In this document: one piece after another, positions 1 through 10,050 of the stretch
Layout of the letters: each line of letters starts with the position of its first letter
Numbering within the stretch: the first letter of the stretch is position 1
IMG/VR virus record: IMGVR_UViG_3300012362_000005
Coordinates: 1-38,658 of that record
Length of the DNA: 38,658 nt
Origin: a virus
Reading direction: 5' to 3' (one strand)
The notes under the pieces: model-generated
The model's input: the letters and a program-made list of their open reading frames with translations, nothing else
What the model was told of the DNA's origin: nothing
Databases searched by the model: none
Made by a program: the position numbers and the translations under genes

Positions 1-3000
1 AACGTCGATCCCGCCCGTTGTAGTCGAAACCGCATAGGTGACTGAGGCCGTATGGATGCCGTAGGGGAAGCCCGATAGAGTCACTGAGGCCACAGCGATG
101 ACGGTGGAGGAAGAATTAATGACCACGCTGGTTCCATCCACGGAGAAATTGATGAGTCCTCCCGCTGGTTGCTTTACGTAGTGCAGGATAACCTGATCGG
201 CTCCCGGACAAGTCTCGACGATCGTAGCGGTCGGGGTGCTGGTATGCATCTGGTCGTCATCAAGTCCCTTAGCGACTGCTTGTTGACCCAGGCTGATCCA
301 GGAACCCGTGGCGCTGTAATTGGAGCATCCTAGAGGGCGATCCGACTGAGGCAAGCCATTTTCGTTAGAGAGCGTCGCCCAGGTTCCCGCGTTGCCGAAG
401 TTCGTGTACAGCCAATCCGTGAACGGAGCGCCGATGGTGTTCTTGGCAAAGTGCGAATCTCCGATCACCATAAAGCTAAGTTTATTTGACGACAATGGAC
501 TGAAAGGAACCTGAATAGAAGCCATTTGGCTGAACCATGTGTTTAAAGTTGAACGCCCGAAATACTGGCTATTGGACGGAATGGCGGCGCTGCCTGTCAC
601 GACCAAATAGGCAACTGTCGCACTCGAAGCATTTAACGCCGTCACCGTCATGCTGGAGAACGTGTTGGCCCCCGTCCAGGTCTGGGTGCCTGCGAGTTGG
701 CCATAGGTCGCCGTTGCGGAGGAGTTCGTTAGATAAGTCCCGGAGAGGTCTTGACCTAAAAGCGTCACGCTGGAGGCGTTGAGTTGAACGTAAGCTGTGG
801 AACCGCCCTTCAAGAAGGCCTTGAACGTAGAGGAGTCAAAGTTAACGACGGAGGTCGGGCTCGACGCCACGCTGGAGAACCCACTGGCCGTCCCCGTGGT
901 AACGGCGAGCGATGAAGCCCCACCTCCTCCCGATGAGGAAGTCCCGCAGGTGATACCGTCCGCCTGTGTCCAGTTTAAATGGTTTCCTCCTGAATCCGGG
1001 CAGACGTGGTTAGAATAAGCCGCGAAGTGCGGCCAGGAGTCCTCAAACCAATGCCCTTGGGTATCTTCGGTAAGTATCCCCATAGTCCAGGGCGGCATCC
1101 CAACGGAATTTCCGGCTGAACCGAAATCGATGGAATCGGGAGCCGTTGAATTGATGTTCATCGTGTTGGTCGAAAAATTGACGAAAGTAAGACTAAAGCC
1201 TTTATCGAAACCGGCGGTCGTGTGAACGGGGAGAGTCAGGCTCGGCGCAGGCCCCGGCTGGCCGCAGGAGAGGAGGCTAGAGCGGTCCACCGCCGCGACG
1301 GTCTGATTGATGCAGGCCAACTCACCGTTCGGGTCGATGGGGTAATAGAGCGGTAGAAGCGACGGCGCTTGGGCGACTCCCCCTGCCGTCGGTGAAGAAA
1401 CCACGAATTGAGGAACACCGCCGGGACTTGTGGCGGGCGTAAGAGAAGTCAAATTATTGCTGGCGCTGGTCATCACCAACTGGCTGGCTGTCAGATTCCC
1501 GATATTGACAACTCCTTGAGTCGAAACCGAGAGATGGGTCGAGGTGTTAGCGACGCCGGGAACGTTGCTGGCGATATAGAGATCATAAATAGCGGCCCCG
1601 TCCGATTTGATGGATACGGTGGAGGTATGAAGGCTTTGGCTCGTCAGCGTGATGCTGGAGGTAAAGGTCTTGATGTTCGCTTGAACCGCCGCCATGGTGA
1701 GGGCGTTGCTTCCGCTCGTGGTGGCGTCGCCACTTATTTCCGCAGCGGTCATGGCGGAGGAATTCCCCCGAACAAGGCCAGTCAAGGTGCTTCCGGTTCC
1801 AGTCCCTCCACGGTTCACCGGAATGATCGCGGCCTGGTTGAAGTAGGTGGCTGTTGCGCTCGATTGTTGTAAGTAAGTCGCCGTAGCTGAAGAGTTCTGG
1901 AGGTACGTCGCAGTCGCCGATGAAGTGGTCAGGTAGGTTCCAGAGAGGTCCTGTCCCAACAACGTAACGGATGACGGGTTCAAGCTCACGAAGCTCGTCG
2001 TCGTTCCCTGGAGAGCAACGTTGATCGTCCTGGAGTCAAAAACGACATTTGTGGTAGGGCTGGTAACAATAACCGAACTGGTCGTAGAACCCGATGAGAT
2101 GGCTAAGGGCGATGAACTTCCTCCCGATACCGTAGTCCAGGTCGGGACCGTTCCCGGGCCGCCGGAAGTTGCGACCTGACCATTATTTCCAGCCGACCCG
2201 TTCAATAGAACGCCACTGGAAATGGCGATATTTCCATTGAATGTGGTGGACGATTTCCAGGTGTTTCCGCCGGTCCAGACTTGGGTGGAATTCAGAAGGT
2301 CATAAGCGATCAGGTTGGAGGAGGCGTCTGTTTTGACGAACCGGGATGCCGTGATCCCGGTGTTAATCGTATCGGTTATTTGGACCGTACCGCTTCCATC
2401 CCCCGCGCCGATCTGTGTTTGCAAAACACCCGAACCTCCTGTTGCGGCAATCGTGGATATTTTATCGCCAGCGCTATTGTAAAGCAGGATTTGACTGCTT
2501 GGCTTAAGAATCAAACTCCCACCCGCCAATACGGTTTCAGTCAATGTGGTCAAAGTAGGGGCGGTAAAGATATTGGCCGTCCCACTGCTCGTATAGAACG
2601 TCGAGTTCGCTTGAAGCGTGTCTTGATTGTGGATGTAGCTGGTAGCGTTCTGTTGTAGATAGGTCGCCGTTGCAGAAGATAATGTGAGATAGGCACCGGA
2701 TAGATCATTCAACTGAACGTAAGCCGTGGAACCGCCTTTTAGAGTGACCGTGAAACTGGAACGGTCAAAATTCACCACCGTAGTGGGGCTCGAAGCGATG
2801 CTGGAGAATCCAGAGTTGGTACCGGTCGTCACTGCAAGATTCGCGGCCCCGCCTCCTTGGGTCGCGGCGTTGATCGTCTGGTTCGGCCAGGTGCCGGTGA
2901 TGGAGGTGATGTTAGTCCCTACAACAAGGCCCGGCGTGACGCCTTGAAGCGTGCTGATATTCAGGTTGGTGACCGTCCCGCTGGAGGCCGTGAAGGTGGA

Positions 3001-4467
3001 GATCGTCACGTAAGCCAAGGTCGAGGTGCTGGTGGCCGTCAAGGTGCTGACCGAGACGCCTAGAGCGTCCACGAAGGTTCCGGTCGAAGGATACTGCCAA
3101 TAGTTCAACGACCCAGAGATCGACGCATAGGTAGCGGTCGCGGATGATTTCTGCAAGTAAGTCGCCGTGGCCGAGGAGAGTTGCAAATATGTGGCGGTCG
3201 CCGAAGAATTTTGAAGGTACGTCGCCGTGGCCGAACTCAATTGAAGGTAAGTGGCGGTGGCTGAGGAATTTTGAAGATACGTAGCGGTCGCTGATGAATT
3301 CTGTAAGTAGGTGGCTGTTGCAGAACTGAGTTGAAGATAGGTTGCTGTGGCGGATGAATTTGTGAGGTATGTACCCGATAAATCCTGACCAAGAAGAGTC
3401 ACAGAGGACGGATTCAGGCCGATGAACGAAGTCGATGCCCCTTGCAACTTGGCGGTGAACGTGTTGGAATCAACTACCACATTCGTAGTTGGGCTGGTCA
3501 CGATCACGGAGCTAGTGGCAGAACCCGAGGAGATGGCAATCACAGCTGACCCGCCCCCTCCGCTCAAGGCTTGGCAGGTAAATTTATTCGTCGTGGCGGA
3601 CCAAGCTAAGGCATGGGCGGAATCTCCGCACGTAGCCAGCCCCGCGCCAGTGAGACTCCCTATATTTACCGCATAGGTAAAACTGGAGACAGCGGGAGTT
3701 GACCAGACGTTCTGGCCGGTCCAGGTTTGACTGGCGGCAAGTTGTCCATAGGTGGCGGTAGCAGAGGAGTTCGTCAGATAAGTAGCGGAAAGATTATTTC
3801 CCTGTAGTGTGACAGACGAAGGATTCAAGCCGATAAAGGCCGTGGAAGCTCCTTGTAAACTGGCTGTAAAGGTGTTGGAATCGACCACGATTTTGCTTGT
3901 CGGGCTGGAAACGATGACTGAACTGGTAGAGGAGCCGCTGGAAACACCGAGAGTTGAGGACCCTCCTCCTGTCGCCGGAACCACCCAAGTTCCATCCCCT
4001 CGCCAGAAGGTCGAATTGGAAGCGTTCGTTCCGCTGTTTAGATTCGTGACCGGCAGATTGCCGGTTACTCCCGTGGAAAGGCTGATCGGTTGAAGCGTGA
4101 CGGTGGCGGTCGAACCCGTGGCTGAACCATTGAAAGGCCCGACAAAATTCTGGGAAGCGGTCGGACTCGTGATTCGGACCCCGTTGACCATTGTTTCCAA
4201 GCTGGATGCGCCGCCACCACCTCCGTTTGATGGAATGGTCGGTGTTGTGGTGAGAATCCTATTGGCATCCAACCACAGAAAATACCCTGTAGTGCCATAA
4301 CCTAGTTTGGTTTGGGTGCTGATCGTCCCGCTGGAAACGCTAAAGGCAGGTTGATTGGCGATCGTACTGACATTGAGGATGTAATTCCCAGCAGGCGGAC
4401 TGCTGGGGCCGGCATAGGCCACCCCAGCGAGTCCCAGGAATACGAGGACTTTGGCAACTACTTTCAA
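1..4467 (-). CDS. Giant modular tail fibre with SGNH-hydrolase-like domain (partial; 3' end beyond the left edge)
   Basis: An uninterrupted frame of 1,489 codons runs from a TTG at 4467 to the window edge. TTG directly follows the TAA stop of the upstream 63-aa gene, and a stop codon precedes it in frame, so no longer start exists. Residues 1-19 look like a Sec signal peptide (basic start, hydrophobic core, AYA then GP). The rest is Ser/Thr/Gly-rich and typical of fibre shafts. A module of about 60-80 residues (SSP-T--V-FDS-TF, then a TAYVQL- or TSFIGL-like strand, then [12 protein letters not shown]) recurs about five times. Several copies end in decapeptide repeats, LQ(N/L)SSATATY. Near residue 1332 the sequence [11 protein letters not shown] matches block I of SGNH/GDSL hydrolases (Ser of GDS as nucleophile), suggesting a receptor-deacetylating tip. 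It probably continues at 38658-38260. Host adhesion is inferred from family character. Confidence 0.85.
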   Translation of the reverse strand, partial: MKVVAKVLVFLGLAGVAYAGPSSPPAGNYILNVSTIANQPAFSVSSGTISTQTKLGYGTTGYFLWLDANRILTTTPTIPSNGGGGGASSLETMVNGVRITSPTASQNFVGPFNGSATGSTATVTLQPISLSTGVTGNLPVTNLNSGTNASNSTFWRGDGTWVVPATGGGSSTLGVSSGSSTSSVIVSSPTSKIVVDSNTFTASLQGASTAFIGLNPSSVTLQGNNLSATYLTNSSATATYGQLAASQTWTGQNVWSTPAVSSFTYAVNIGSLTGAGLATCGDSAHALAWSATTNKFTCQALSGGGGSAVIAISSGSATSSVIVTSPTTNVVVDSNTFTAKLQGASTSFIGLNPSSVTLLGQDLSGTYLTNSSATATYLQLSSATATYLQNSSATATYLQNSSATATYLQLSSATATYLQNSSATATYLQLSSATATYLQKSSATATYASISGSLNYWQYPSTGTFVDALGVSVSTLTATSTSTLAYVTISTFTASSGTVTNLNISTLQGVTPGLVVGTNITSITGTWPNQTINAATQGGGAANLAVTTGTNSGFSSIASSPTTVVNFDRSSFTVTLKGGSTAYVQLNDLSGAYLTLSSATATYLQQNATSYIHNQDTLQANSTFYTSSGTANIFTAPTLTTLTETVLAGGSLILKPSSQILLYNSAGDKISTIAATGGSGVLQTQIGAGDGSGTVQITDTINTGITASRFVKTDASSNLIAYDLLNSTQVWTGGNTWKSSTTFNGNIAISSGVLLNGSAGNNGQVATSGGPGTVPTWTTVSGGSSSPLAISSGSTTSSVIVTSPTTNVVFDSRTINVALQGTTTSFVSLNPSSVTLLGQDLSGTYLTTSSATATYLQNSSATATYLQQSSATATYFNQAAIIPVNRGGTGTGSTLTGLVRGNSSAMTAAEISGDATTSGSNALTMAAVQANIKTFTSSITLTSQSLHTSTVSIKSDGAAIYDLYIASNVPGVANTSTHLSVSTQGVVNIGNLTASQLVMTSASNNLTSLTPATSPGGVPQFVVSSPTAGGVAQAPSLLPLYYPIDPNGELACINQTVAAVDRSSLLSCGQPGPAPSLTLPVHTTAGFDKGFSLTFVNFSTNTMNINSTAPDSIDFGSAGNSVGMPPWTMGILTEDTQGHWFEDSWPHFAAYSNHVCPDSGGNHLNWTQADGITCGTSSSGGGGASSLAVTTGTASGFSSVASSPTSVVNFDSSTFKAFLKGGSTAYVQLNASSVTLLGQDLSGTYLTNSSATATYGQLAGTQTWTGANTFSSMTVTALNASSATVAYLVVTGSAAIPSNSQYFGRSTLNTWFSQMASIQVPFSPLSSNKLSFMVIGDSHFAKNTIGAPFTDWLYTNFGNAGTWATLSNENGLPQSDRPLGCSNYSATGSWISLGQQAVAKGLDDDQMHTSTPTATIVETCPGADQVILHYVKQPAGGLINFSVDGTSVVINSSSTVIAVASVTLSGFPYGIHTASVTYAVSTTTGGIDV
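3120..3390 (-). repeat. 30-bp tandem repeats encoding [10 protein letters not shown] decapeptides in the tail fibre
   Basis: Roughly nine consecutive 30-bp units, read on the minus strand, encode a decapeptide LQ(N/L/K)SSATATY. Wobble positions differ between units while the protein stays nearly constant, so the array is selected at the protein level rather than being a fresh duplication. It occupies about residues 360-450 of the fibre. Shorter arrays of the same peptide occur near 1835-1930 and 2640-2680. Periodic Thr/Ser/Tyr strands of this kind are common in trimeric phage fibre shafts. Confidence 0.85.
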
Positions 4468-4659
4468 TTAGTGACCGCGGCCCGGTCCAGTTCCCGAATG
4501 GAAAGGATGTTTCCCTGTGGCATACATTAGTCTCTTGCCATGGCCCTTTGCACTATGGCCGTCGTAAGCGGCTTCATGCGTCTTATGAACGCTATGGCCG
4601 GCCGGCGCGCTGGCTTCGATTTGTTGTTTTGGAACTCCGTGCGTGCTGTATTTGTCCAT
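4468..4659 (-). CDS. Small basic His/Gly-rich protein
   Basis: A 63-residue protein, rich in Lys, His and Gly, ending GTGPGRGH. The start ATG has a good Shine-Dalgarno (TAGGAG, 7 nt upstream). Its TAA stop is immediately followed by the TTG start of the giant fibre, so the two are probably translationally coupled. No family is recognised. The high His/Gly content and position just before the fibre gene suggest a minor structural or assembly role, but this is inference only. Confidence 0.6.
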   Translation of the reverse strand: MDKYSTHGVPKQQIEASAPAGHSVHKTHEAAYDGHSAKGHGKRLMYATGKHPFHSGTGPGRGH

Positions 4660-4668
4660 TGGATTCTC

Positions 4669-4821
4669 CTATTCTCTCGATGGTTTTGAAGGCGGCACCG
4701 GAACTTGGGTATGGTCGCCCGAAGGACCGTACTTGCCGCCCGGATGATCGATGATGTGCTTGATTTCTGAGTCTGAGACTGCATTTCCCTTGTTTTGGAA
4801 GGGATTCATTTTGTCGTTCAT
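4669..4821 (-). CDS. Small hydrophilic protein upstream of the fibre gene
   Basis: The 50-residue product starts at the ATG at 4821, chosen because a strong AAGGAGG lies 5 nt upstream; a longer in-frame extension to 4869 has no such site. It is hydrophilic, with no transmembrane segment, and Pro-rich near the end (VPVPPSKP). It is followed 9 nt later by the 63-aa gene. No family is recognised. Confidence 0.6.
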   Translation of the reverse strand: MNDKMNPFQNKGNAVSDSEIKHIIDHPGGKYGPSGDHTQVPVPPSKPSRE

Positions 4822-4845
4822 ATTGCCTCCTTGAAGGGGTATAAT
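4817..4845 (+). promoter_or_regulatory. Putative promoter reading rightward, leaderless type
   Basis: A perfect TATAAT at 4840-4845 has TTCATA (4 of 6 matches to the -35 consensus) 17 nt upstream at 4817-4822. Counting 7 nt from the -10 puts the transcription start at or next to 4852, the A of the ATG of the 53-aa gene, giving an mRNA with essentially no leader. The promoter faces against all neighbouring late genes. Confidence 0.5.
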
Positions 4846-4851
4846 TGAAGC

Positions 4852-5013
4852 ATGAATTCTGATCACCAAAAATTATGGCGCTTTAGAATTAAGGCATTGA
4901 TTTTAATCGTCATTGGCGTTCATTTCTTGGGATGGATTGGAGCGATCGGAGGATTCCTGATTGCATCCTATTTCCTCCAACCTCGTTATTCACCGCTTCC
5001 TCCGATTCGCTGA
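4852..5013 (+). CDS. Small membrane protein on the opposite strand to its neighbours (moron-like)
   Basis: The product has 53 residues: a basic N-terminus (MNSDHQKLWRFRIKA) and a long hydrophobic stretch at about residues 14-42 with a central Gly-rich break (GWIGAIGG), so one long or two short membrane segments. It lies on the plus strand inside the leftward late block, between the ejection-protein gene (3' ends overlap by 24 bp) and the small genes before the fibre. A TATAAT sits 6 nt upstream of the ATG, so it may be expressed alone from a leaderless transcript. Opposite orientation, an own promoter and a membrane product are typical of moron genes such as superinfection-exclusion proteins, but a holin-like role is also possible. 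No family is recognised, and coding status is not certain. Confidence 0.5.
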   Translation: MNSDHQKLWRFRIKALILIVIGVHFLGWIGAIGGFLIASYFLQPRYSPLPPIR

Positions 5014-7515
5014 TTCGTCTCCCCCACCTTCCAGAATACCGCCAATCATATTCGCTACCGGCATCGCCGCTCCGCGACCAAACGGAAGCATTCCGTCCGT
5101 GAGCCATTTCTGAATCGTCGGACTATAATAGGCGCGGGCTAAGGCTTCCGTAGGAAGAAATTGCGCCATGGCCTGAACAGGGTCTTTTAACAGCGTTTTC
5201 ATAAGACGTGCAGCCATAAATCCCATCGCCGTGTTGGGCGGATTCTGAACGGCGCTCATATTATATTTAGACCGATAGGCTAAATTAATAAAGTCGCCTA
5301 CCTTCTTTTGTTCAACTGCATTCGGAAACATCAAATCCATCATGTCCTGACCATATTTATTCTTCGCCGAGTCCATCGCGGCGCCGGAAATTTGACCATG
5401 CGTGTTGGGATCAAGCAACTTAGCTAAAAAGGATTGTCTCATCAGTTGTTGGCCTTCTGGGTCCATGGCATCCATGACATCAGAAACATTCTGCGTTCCC
5501 CCCTTGCGAAAGATCGCGTCTATAACGAAGGGACCGCCGGGACTATTCAAAACTTTCTTAAAAATGGGATTATCCGGCAAAGAGGGCGGCAAAGAATCAA
5601 GTTGCTCCGGCAATTTCAAAATGGCCGCCGAAGTCTCGGGATCGAGAATTCGACTGATCGTGGCGGGCGTCCACTTAGCGATTTGCTTCCTCACGAAAGC
5701 GCCCGTCATAGGATTATTAGAACCTGTTTCCGGGTCAATCCCTGAATCAAGAAAATCGTTCATAAAACGGGATTGGATATCCTGAAATCCTTGCGGCGGC
5801 AAAGCACGCTTGGCCATATCAATACCGGTCGTCATTCCAGGTTTGACAAGTCCGCTATAGATCATTTCTGGAGACTGACTTTTTAAAATGCCCTGGAGGG
5901 CCTTTTTATCAGTCTCGCCCATGTAAAACTTATAGAAGGCATTCGCCGCGTCATAGGCTTTCTGAGCCTCTGGCGATGATTGTTCAAATGCTCCCGCGAT
6001 ATCCTCCGACACGGTTCCATGTACCTGTTTAAGCATCCCACTATCAATCGTTCCAAATCCAGGCGTCGGACCCGTTGCGAATCCTTGCGATTGATCGATA
6101 GCCCGAATCGAATTCCCCAAATCGGAGCGCAGCCGCATGAGTTTGGAAAGCGGCATTGTTCGGTTGTCCATGAAGGCTTTTATCTCCTCTGGTGATATGG
6201 GTTGCGGAAGTTGGGAAGCGATCCGTGGATCATTCACATCAATCTTAAAACCGGCAGGCATACTTTGGGTTATTTGGGTCTTAGCCGTTTCGATCTCAGC
6301 GTTTCGTTTAGCAACCATTGCCTCTATTTCGCTCTGGCCTGATAAATCTTTCAAAAGTGAATTGGTCGTTGAGTCTTGAAATTGAGGCATACTCTCCATG
6401 GCTTGCAAGCGCATGTTATGGGCCATTTCTTGACTGCCTTTAATGGAGGCTTTAAAATTCGGATCAAAGGCATTTCTGGCATGTTCATAAAGGGCATCTG
6501 CGGATTTTCCCATCTCTTCAAAATACGATTGCGCCTGATTCTGCATATTCGTACCGAGTTCGTCGTAAGACAAGGGCGACCCATGACGCCGCAGAATGGC
6601 ATTTTTAAATTTTAAGGCCTGGGTGGTGTTCATGTTTGTATTATCGCGAACAAAATCATCTAGGTGTTTCTGAATGGCGTTGCCGTATTGTTCAAGACTC
6701 AGATTCACATCGCCATTTTCAAGGATCGATTTATGGGCCTTAATCATCTGTTGAAGCGCTTGCTCATCAAACTCACGGGCGACCTGGCGTGATCCCGGGA
6801 GCACCCGCAGGGCACTCGCAACGGTTCCAACAATAGGATTATCACTTCCTACGGTTTCAGCCGGGATTTGGACTCCCATATTATGAGCCGATTCGACCAA
6901 TTCGCGATCCGCCGAAGATAAATTCATGCCACCGAACAAAGGACCTAGAACTTCGCCGGCAGCGACGTTAACTCCTCCTTCTAATAAATCCCGAGTCGTT
7001 TCCCCCGCGATGCCCCCAGTCGTTGCTATAGGTTTTCTAATTCCTATCGCCGTATCCATAGCATGTGAGGCGGCCAAACCGCCCGCAACTCCGAGTGTCG
7101 GCGCGACGGGTCCTGATGCCGCAGCACCGGGGACGGCTTCCGCACCTACGGCTCCCAAGGTGAGCAAAGCCGGCGTATATATTTTTGATGCCATGCGGCG
7201 ATAATAGAGCGGATCGGGAGTCGGAATTGATTTCGCAACGGTATCAATAAACGTCGATCGATGGTCGGCATCCATTTGCTGATATTCGGGATCAAGTTCC
7301 GACATGACTTTATCGATCGCCGATCTTTGATAAATAGTGCTACCTGATTGAAATTCATGGTCCTGCCACATTTTTAATAGGACTGAGCTAGCCGATAATG
7401 GCGATGGAGCTGCTTGCGTCGCGGGAGAATCTAACGGAGCTGTTGAGATAGTCGGCGTTCCCGTATCGGAGGGTTGCGTATCATCGGCGGGATCGACAAC
7501 GGCCAAATTAGCCAT
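4990..7515 (-). CDS. Large internal virion / DNA-ejection-type protein
   Basis: The product has 841 residues. A Pro/Thr/Ser-rich N-terminal 45 residues precede a helical region. Residues about 110-150 form a hydrophobic Ala/Gly/Val-rich stretch (TPALLTLGAVGAEAVPGAAA) that could insert in membrane. The remainder is mixed helical and hydrophilic, and the end is basic (SANRRKR). Position and size (last and largest of three consecutive structural proteins after the collar fibre, just before the fibre gene) match the ejection or internal-core proteins of short-tailed phages. The start ATG overlaps the upstream stop as TAATG, so translation is coupled. No enzymatic domain, in particular no lytic transglycosylase motif, was recognised. 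The role is inferred from context. Confidence 0.7.
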   Translation of the reverse strand: MANLAVVDPADDTQPSDTGTPTISTAPLDSPATQAAPSPLSASSVLLKMWQDHEFQSGSTIYQRSAIDKVMSELDPEYQQMDADHRSTFIDTVAKSIPTPDPLYYRRMASKIYTPALLTLGAVGAEAVPGAAASGPVAPTLGVAGGLAASHAMDTAIGIRKPIATTGGIAGETTRDLLEGGVNVAAGEVLGPLFGGMNLSSADRELVESAHNMGVQIPAETVGSDNPIVGTVASALRVLPGSRQVAREFDEQALQQMIKAHKSILENGDVNLSLEQYGNAIQKHLDDFVRDNTNMNTTQALKFKNAILRRHGSPLSYDELGTNMQNQAQSYFEEMGKSADALYEHARNAFDPNFKASIKGSQEMAHNMRLQAMESMPQFQDSTTNSLLKDLSGQSEIEAMVAKRNAEIETAKTQITQSMPAGFKIDVNDPRIASQLPQPISPEEIKAFMDNRTMPLSKLMRLRSDLGNSIRAIDQSQGFATGPTPGFGTIDSGMLKQVHGTVSEDIAGAFEQSSPEAQKAYDAANAFYKFYMGETDKKALQGILKSQSPEMIYSGLVKPGMTTGIDMAKRALPPQGFQDIQSRFMNDFLDSGIDPETGSNNPMTGAFVRKQIAKWTPATISRILDPETSAAILKLPEQLDSLPPSLPDNPIFKKVLNSPGGPFVIDAIFRKGGTQNVSDVMDAMDPEGQQLMRQSFLAKLLDPNTHGQISGAAMDSAKNKYGQDMMDLMFPNAVEQKKVGDFINLAYRSKYNMSAVQNPPNTAMGFMAARLMKTLLKDPVQAMAQFLPTEALARAYYSPTIQKWLTDGMLPFGRGAAMPVANMIGGILEGGGDESANRRKR

Positions 7516-8708
7516 TAAGGAGTGGCCCCCGCTGGATTAAGCGCTTTTAGATAACGATCCGCAAGACTTGATCCTTGAGCATTGTCCTGGCCTTCGTTAT
7601 TGGCCGTATTATCTGGTGGCAATCCCCCCATGACTGGCGTCGTAACCCGTTCCGGCATCCCGCCAAACGATTTTGAGGTATGACCAAAACCTTGTATCAG
7701 AGAATTGAGTTGAGTTCGATGAATCTGATTGATCGATGTGACGGCTTTGGCTATTCCTTGGCGCTGACTATCGGATAATATTTGGCCTCCGGCTTTAGCT
7801 TGGATATAGGCTGTTAACTGTTCCGGGATGCCGCCTGTTTTCAAAAGTTGCGGTGCAGTCTGAGCGTTTAATCCGCCTTGATTTTGCGAAAGAATCGAAT
7901 TCGGATTCATAGCGACGACGGCATTTTCAAGTAAACCCCAGTCGGAGGCACCTGATGTGTCCTTTACTTTGGCGAGTTGATTGACAGCATAGCCCGCTGC
8001 CAGAGCATTATGAAGAGGTTCCGCCCGAGTCACGAATTGTTTTTGAAGATCAAGATCGATCTGGGTCGGAGATGTCCCTCCGGGCATAGTGGTCATCCCA
8101 GGAGTTCCTCCCGGCATAGGGGAAGCCGATCCTGTTTTAGGAGTAAATGTCGTAGGAGGTGTTCCAGGGGGACCGGCCATAGGTTCTTTGGTGGCGGCCG
8201 CGGGCGTCGCATTCAGAATGCTCGTATCGAGAGTCGCCCATTTTGGGCTTTCCGAGCTGATATATTTGGTTGCTCCGTACATCGCATCGGCATCGCTCAA
8301 TCCTTCTTTGCCGTTCGTATCGTGCCATTGTTTATTTTGGTCGATAAAATAGCCGAGGTCTTTCCCGAATCCGGACGGTGCAGGCGTATCGGGTAATTGG
8401 ACATCCGGCGCTAAAACTGACATTTGTTTTTTGATGAATTTATAAATTTCGGGTTGTGTGGCTTTTGGCGCTGAATCGTATAGTGTTGTAGCACGCTCTA
8501 AGCCAGTAAGCGCATTCGTTTTCGCTCTTTGTTCGATCTCGGCTTGTAATTTCTTTTGTTCAAGCTCCCTTTGTTGTTGGAGGGCTCTAGTTTGCTGCAT
8601 CAAATAGGCCATCTTTGCGCCACTATCTAAACCTTCGGACAGCCCTTTGCCGATATTGGCTTCAGTAACTCCCGTTGGAAGCGGTTGCGCGCGAGGGATA
8701 TCAACCAT
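7515..8708 (-). CDS. Putative internal virion protein with N-terminal coiled coil
   Basis: The product has 397 residues. Residues about 35-65 form a Gln/Glu/Lys/Leu-rich coiled-coil segment (LQQQRELEQKKLQAEIEQRA). Residues 165-215 are Gly/Pro/Thr/Met-rich low complexity (PGGTPGMTTMPGGTSPTQ). The C-terminal third is helical and ends in a disordered tail. It sits between the 342-aa and 841-aa proteins and shares a TAATG junction with the latter. No family was identified. A role in genome ejection is inferred from its place in the podovirus-type gene order. Confidence 0.65.
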   Translation of the reverse strand: MVDIPRAQPLPTGVTEANIGKGLSEGLDSGAKMAYLMQQTRALQQQRELEQKKLQAEIEQRAKTNALTGLERATTLYDSAPKATQPEIYKFIKKQMSVLAPDVQLPDTPAPSGFGKDLGYFIDQNKQWHDTNGKEGLSDADAMYGATKYISSESPKWATLDTSILNATPAAATKEPMAGPPGTPPTTFTPKTGSASPMPGGTPGMTTMPGGTSPTQIDLDLQKQFVTRAEPLHNALAAGYAVNQLAKVKDTSGASDWGLLENAVVAMNPNSILSQNQGGLNAQTAPQLLKTGGIPEQLTAYIQAKAGGQILSDSQRQGIAKAVTSINQIHRTQLNSLIQGFGHTSKSFGGMPERVTTPVMGGLPPDNTANNEGQDNAQGSSLADRYLKALNPAGATP

Positions 8709-8711
8709 AAA

Positions 8712-9740
8712 TTATCCGGCCAGCATGGAAGCCCCTTGGGGTCCCCATGTTGACGTTCCTCCCGGCCCAGAGTTAAAACCCGATGAGCTACTCGATGATG
8801 GGAATAATATTCGCGATCCTAGATTCGCCCAGCCCATAAGCTGATTTTGACTCGCGTTGTATTGGTTCAATCCAGCCGTGTAGTTCATCTGCGCCTGATC
8901 CAAGGCTTGCTGATAGGGACCTAGCTGTTGGGTCTGATAGGGTTGGTAAAGACTTCCCAAACTTGATTGGTAGTTGGTCAGTAAAGGCGATAAAGTGGCG
9001 GGTATGCTTGTAGCCGCTGACGAAGTGTAGCCCAGTTGCGTTCCCGTCGCGCCAAACCCGGCTCCGGCGGCGCCCCCGGCCGCCCCTACTGTTCCAGCAA
9101 CCTGGCTTCCAAGCGTGTTGATATAGCCCAGACGTTCAGAACTATTTTCCGCTTGGACATTCTGCTGGAACAACTGAATCGCCCGCTGGCCGGCCGTGGA
9201 ATCCGAAGTCGCCTGCTCCGGCGTGTCTCCAGTGACCATGATACCCCTCTGGGCCAAAGAATCCTTCAAAGTCATGAAATCCCGCTGCTGGCGCTGCTTG
9301 GTGGCCTCATTTATAGCGCCGGTCCCCTGTAAAGCTTGCAAATAGGCCGCAGATTGAGCCTGCGCCACTCCAGGAACCCCTGTGGCGCTCGTTGTTGAAC
9401 CGGGAGGTCCCGCAGACCCTCCGGATGTATTTGTGCCCCCAAAATAGCTTTGCAGGTAGCCCATAGCCGCAGATCCGACACCCTGGGCTTGCGCCAGTTG
9501 TCCCTGAGACCGCGCTTTGAGATCGGTTAAGGCCGCTTGATCGAGGTTTCCCTGCGCGTCATAGAGACCGGATATCTGTTGGAGAATGTTTTTGTTCTGC
9601 GCCAACGTATTCCCTGTGCCCTGGATCATCTGATTGAACTGATCGAGCGTCAGGCCTTCCTTGGAGAGGATATCCTGCTCTTGCGGCGTTAAACCGGGGA
9701 ATTGGGGCAGCTGTGGCGCGCTAGGCGGCGATCCGCACAA
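8712..9740 (-). CDS. Putative internal virion protein, Gly/Gln/Ser-rich
   Basis: The product has 342 residues and starts at TTG (9740), preceded by a strong AGGAGG at 5-nt spacing. The N-terminus is MCGSPPSAPQLPQFPGLTPQ, a Cys-Gly-Pro-rich opening seen in many ejection-type proteins. The middle is Gln- and Ala-rich and helical. Residues about 215-245 are Gly/Ala-rich (AGTVGAAGGAAGAGFGATGT) and hydrophobic enough to touch membrane. The C-terminus has a run of six Ser and a Gly/Ser-rich tail. It is the first of three consecutive probable ejection proteins (342, 397 and 841 aa). Confidence 0.65.
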   Translation of the reverse strand: MCGSPPSAPQLPQFPGLTPQEQDILSKEGLTLDQFNQMIQGTGNTLAQNKNILQQISGLYDAQGNLDQAALTDLKARSQGQLAQAQGVGSAAMGYLQSYFGGTNTSGGSAGPPGSTTSATGVPGVAQAQSAAYLQALQGTGAINEATKQRQQRDFMTLKDSLAQRGIMVTGDTPEQATSDSTAGQRAIQLFQQNVQAENSSERLGYINTLGSQVAGTVGAAGGAAGAGFGATGTQLGYTSSAATSIPATLSPLLTNYQSSLGSLYQPYQTQQLGPYQQALDQAQMNYTAGLNQYNASQNQLMGWANLGSRILFPSSSSSSGFNSGPGGTSTWGPQGASMLAG

Positions 9741-9771
9741 GGTGTCCTCCTGTATGAATATCAGCTACAAC

Positions 9772-10050
9772 TCAGATGGGCTTCACAAATCGCATATATT
9801 TACCGATCACTTCTTGCGGCATGGCCCCGAATTTTACTAATAAACGATGGAAATCCTTATGAATCAGTTCCGAATCCGTAAACCAGCCATGATATCCGGC
9901 TCTCCAAATCGATTGTTCCATGTGAAACAAATCCCTTATCAATGTTTTCTGGAGTCGTCCATGCTGATTTTGGACCCACCGGCAATAAATCCAACCGCTC
10001 GGATAGAGCGTCGCCTCTAGAATCCCATCGTTGAAAATGACCTGGCTCAT
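9772..10050 (-). CDS. Conserved-looking small phage protein after the collar fibre
   Basis: The product has 92 residues, is rich in Trp, His and Arg, and lacks a signal or membrane segment. The C-terminal half (WFTDSELIHKDFHRLLVKFG) resembles small proteins often found beside collar or fibre genes; some of those have been compared with acyltransferase-like folds, which I cannot verify here. The start overlaps the collar-fibre stop as ATGA. A minor structural or chaperone role is possible. Confidence 0.6.
   Translation of the reverse strand: MSQVIFNDGILEATLYPSGWIYCRWVQNQHGRLQKTLIRDLFHMEQSIWRAGYHGWFTDSELIHKDFHRLLVKFGAMPQEVIGKYMRFVKPI

Noticed and set aside
3120-3390. Possible CRISPR array (regular 30-bp period)
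   Set aside because: There are no unique spacers between constant repeats; the units form a continuous in-frame coding repeat with wobble variation.
1-4467. Many short frames on both strands within the tail-fibre gene
   Set aside because: They are out-of-frame shadows of one 1,489-codon minus-strand frame that has no stop, a coupled TTG start and repeated protein modules.
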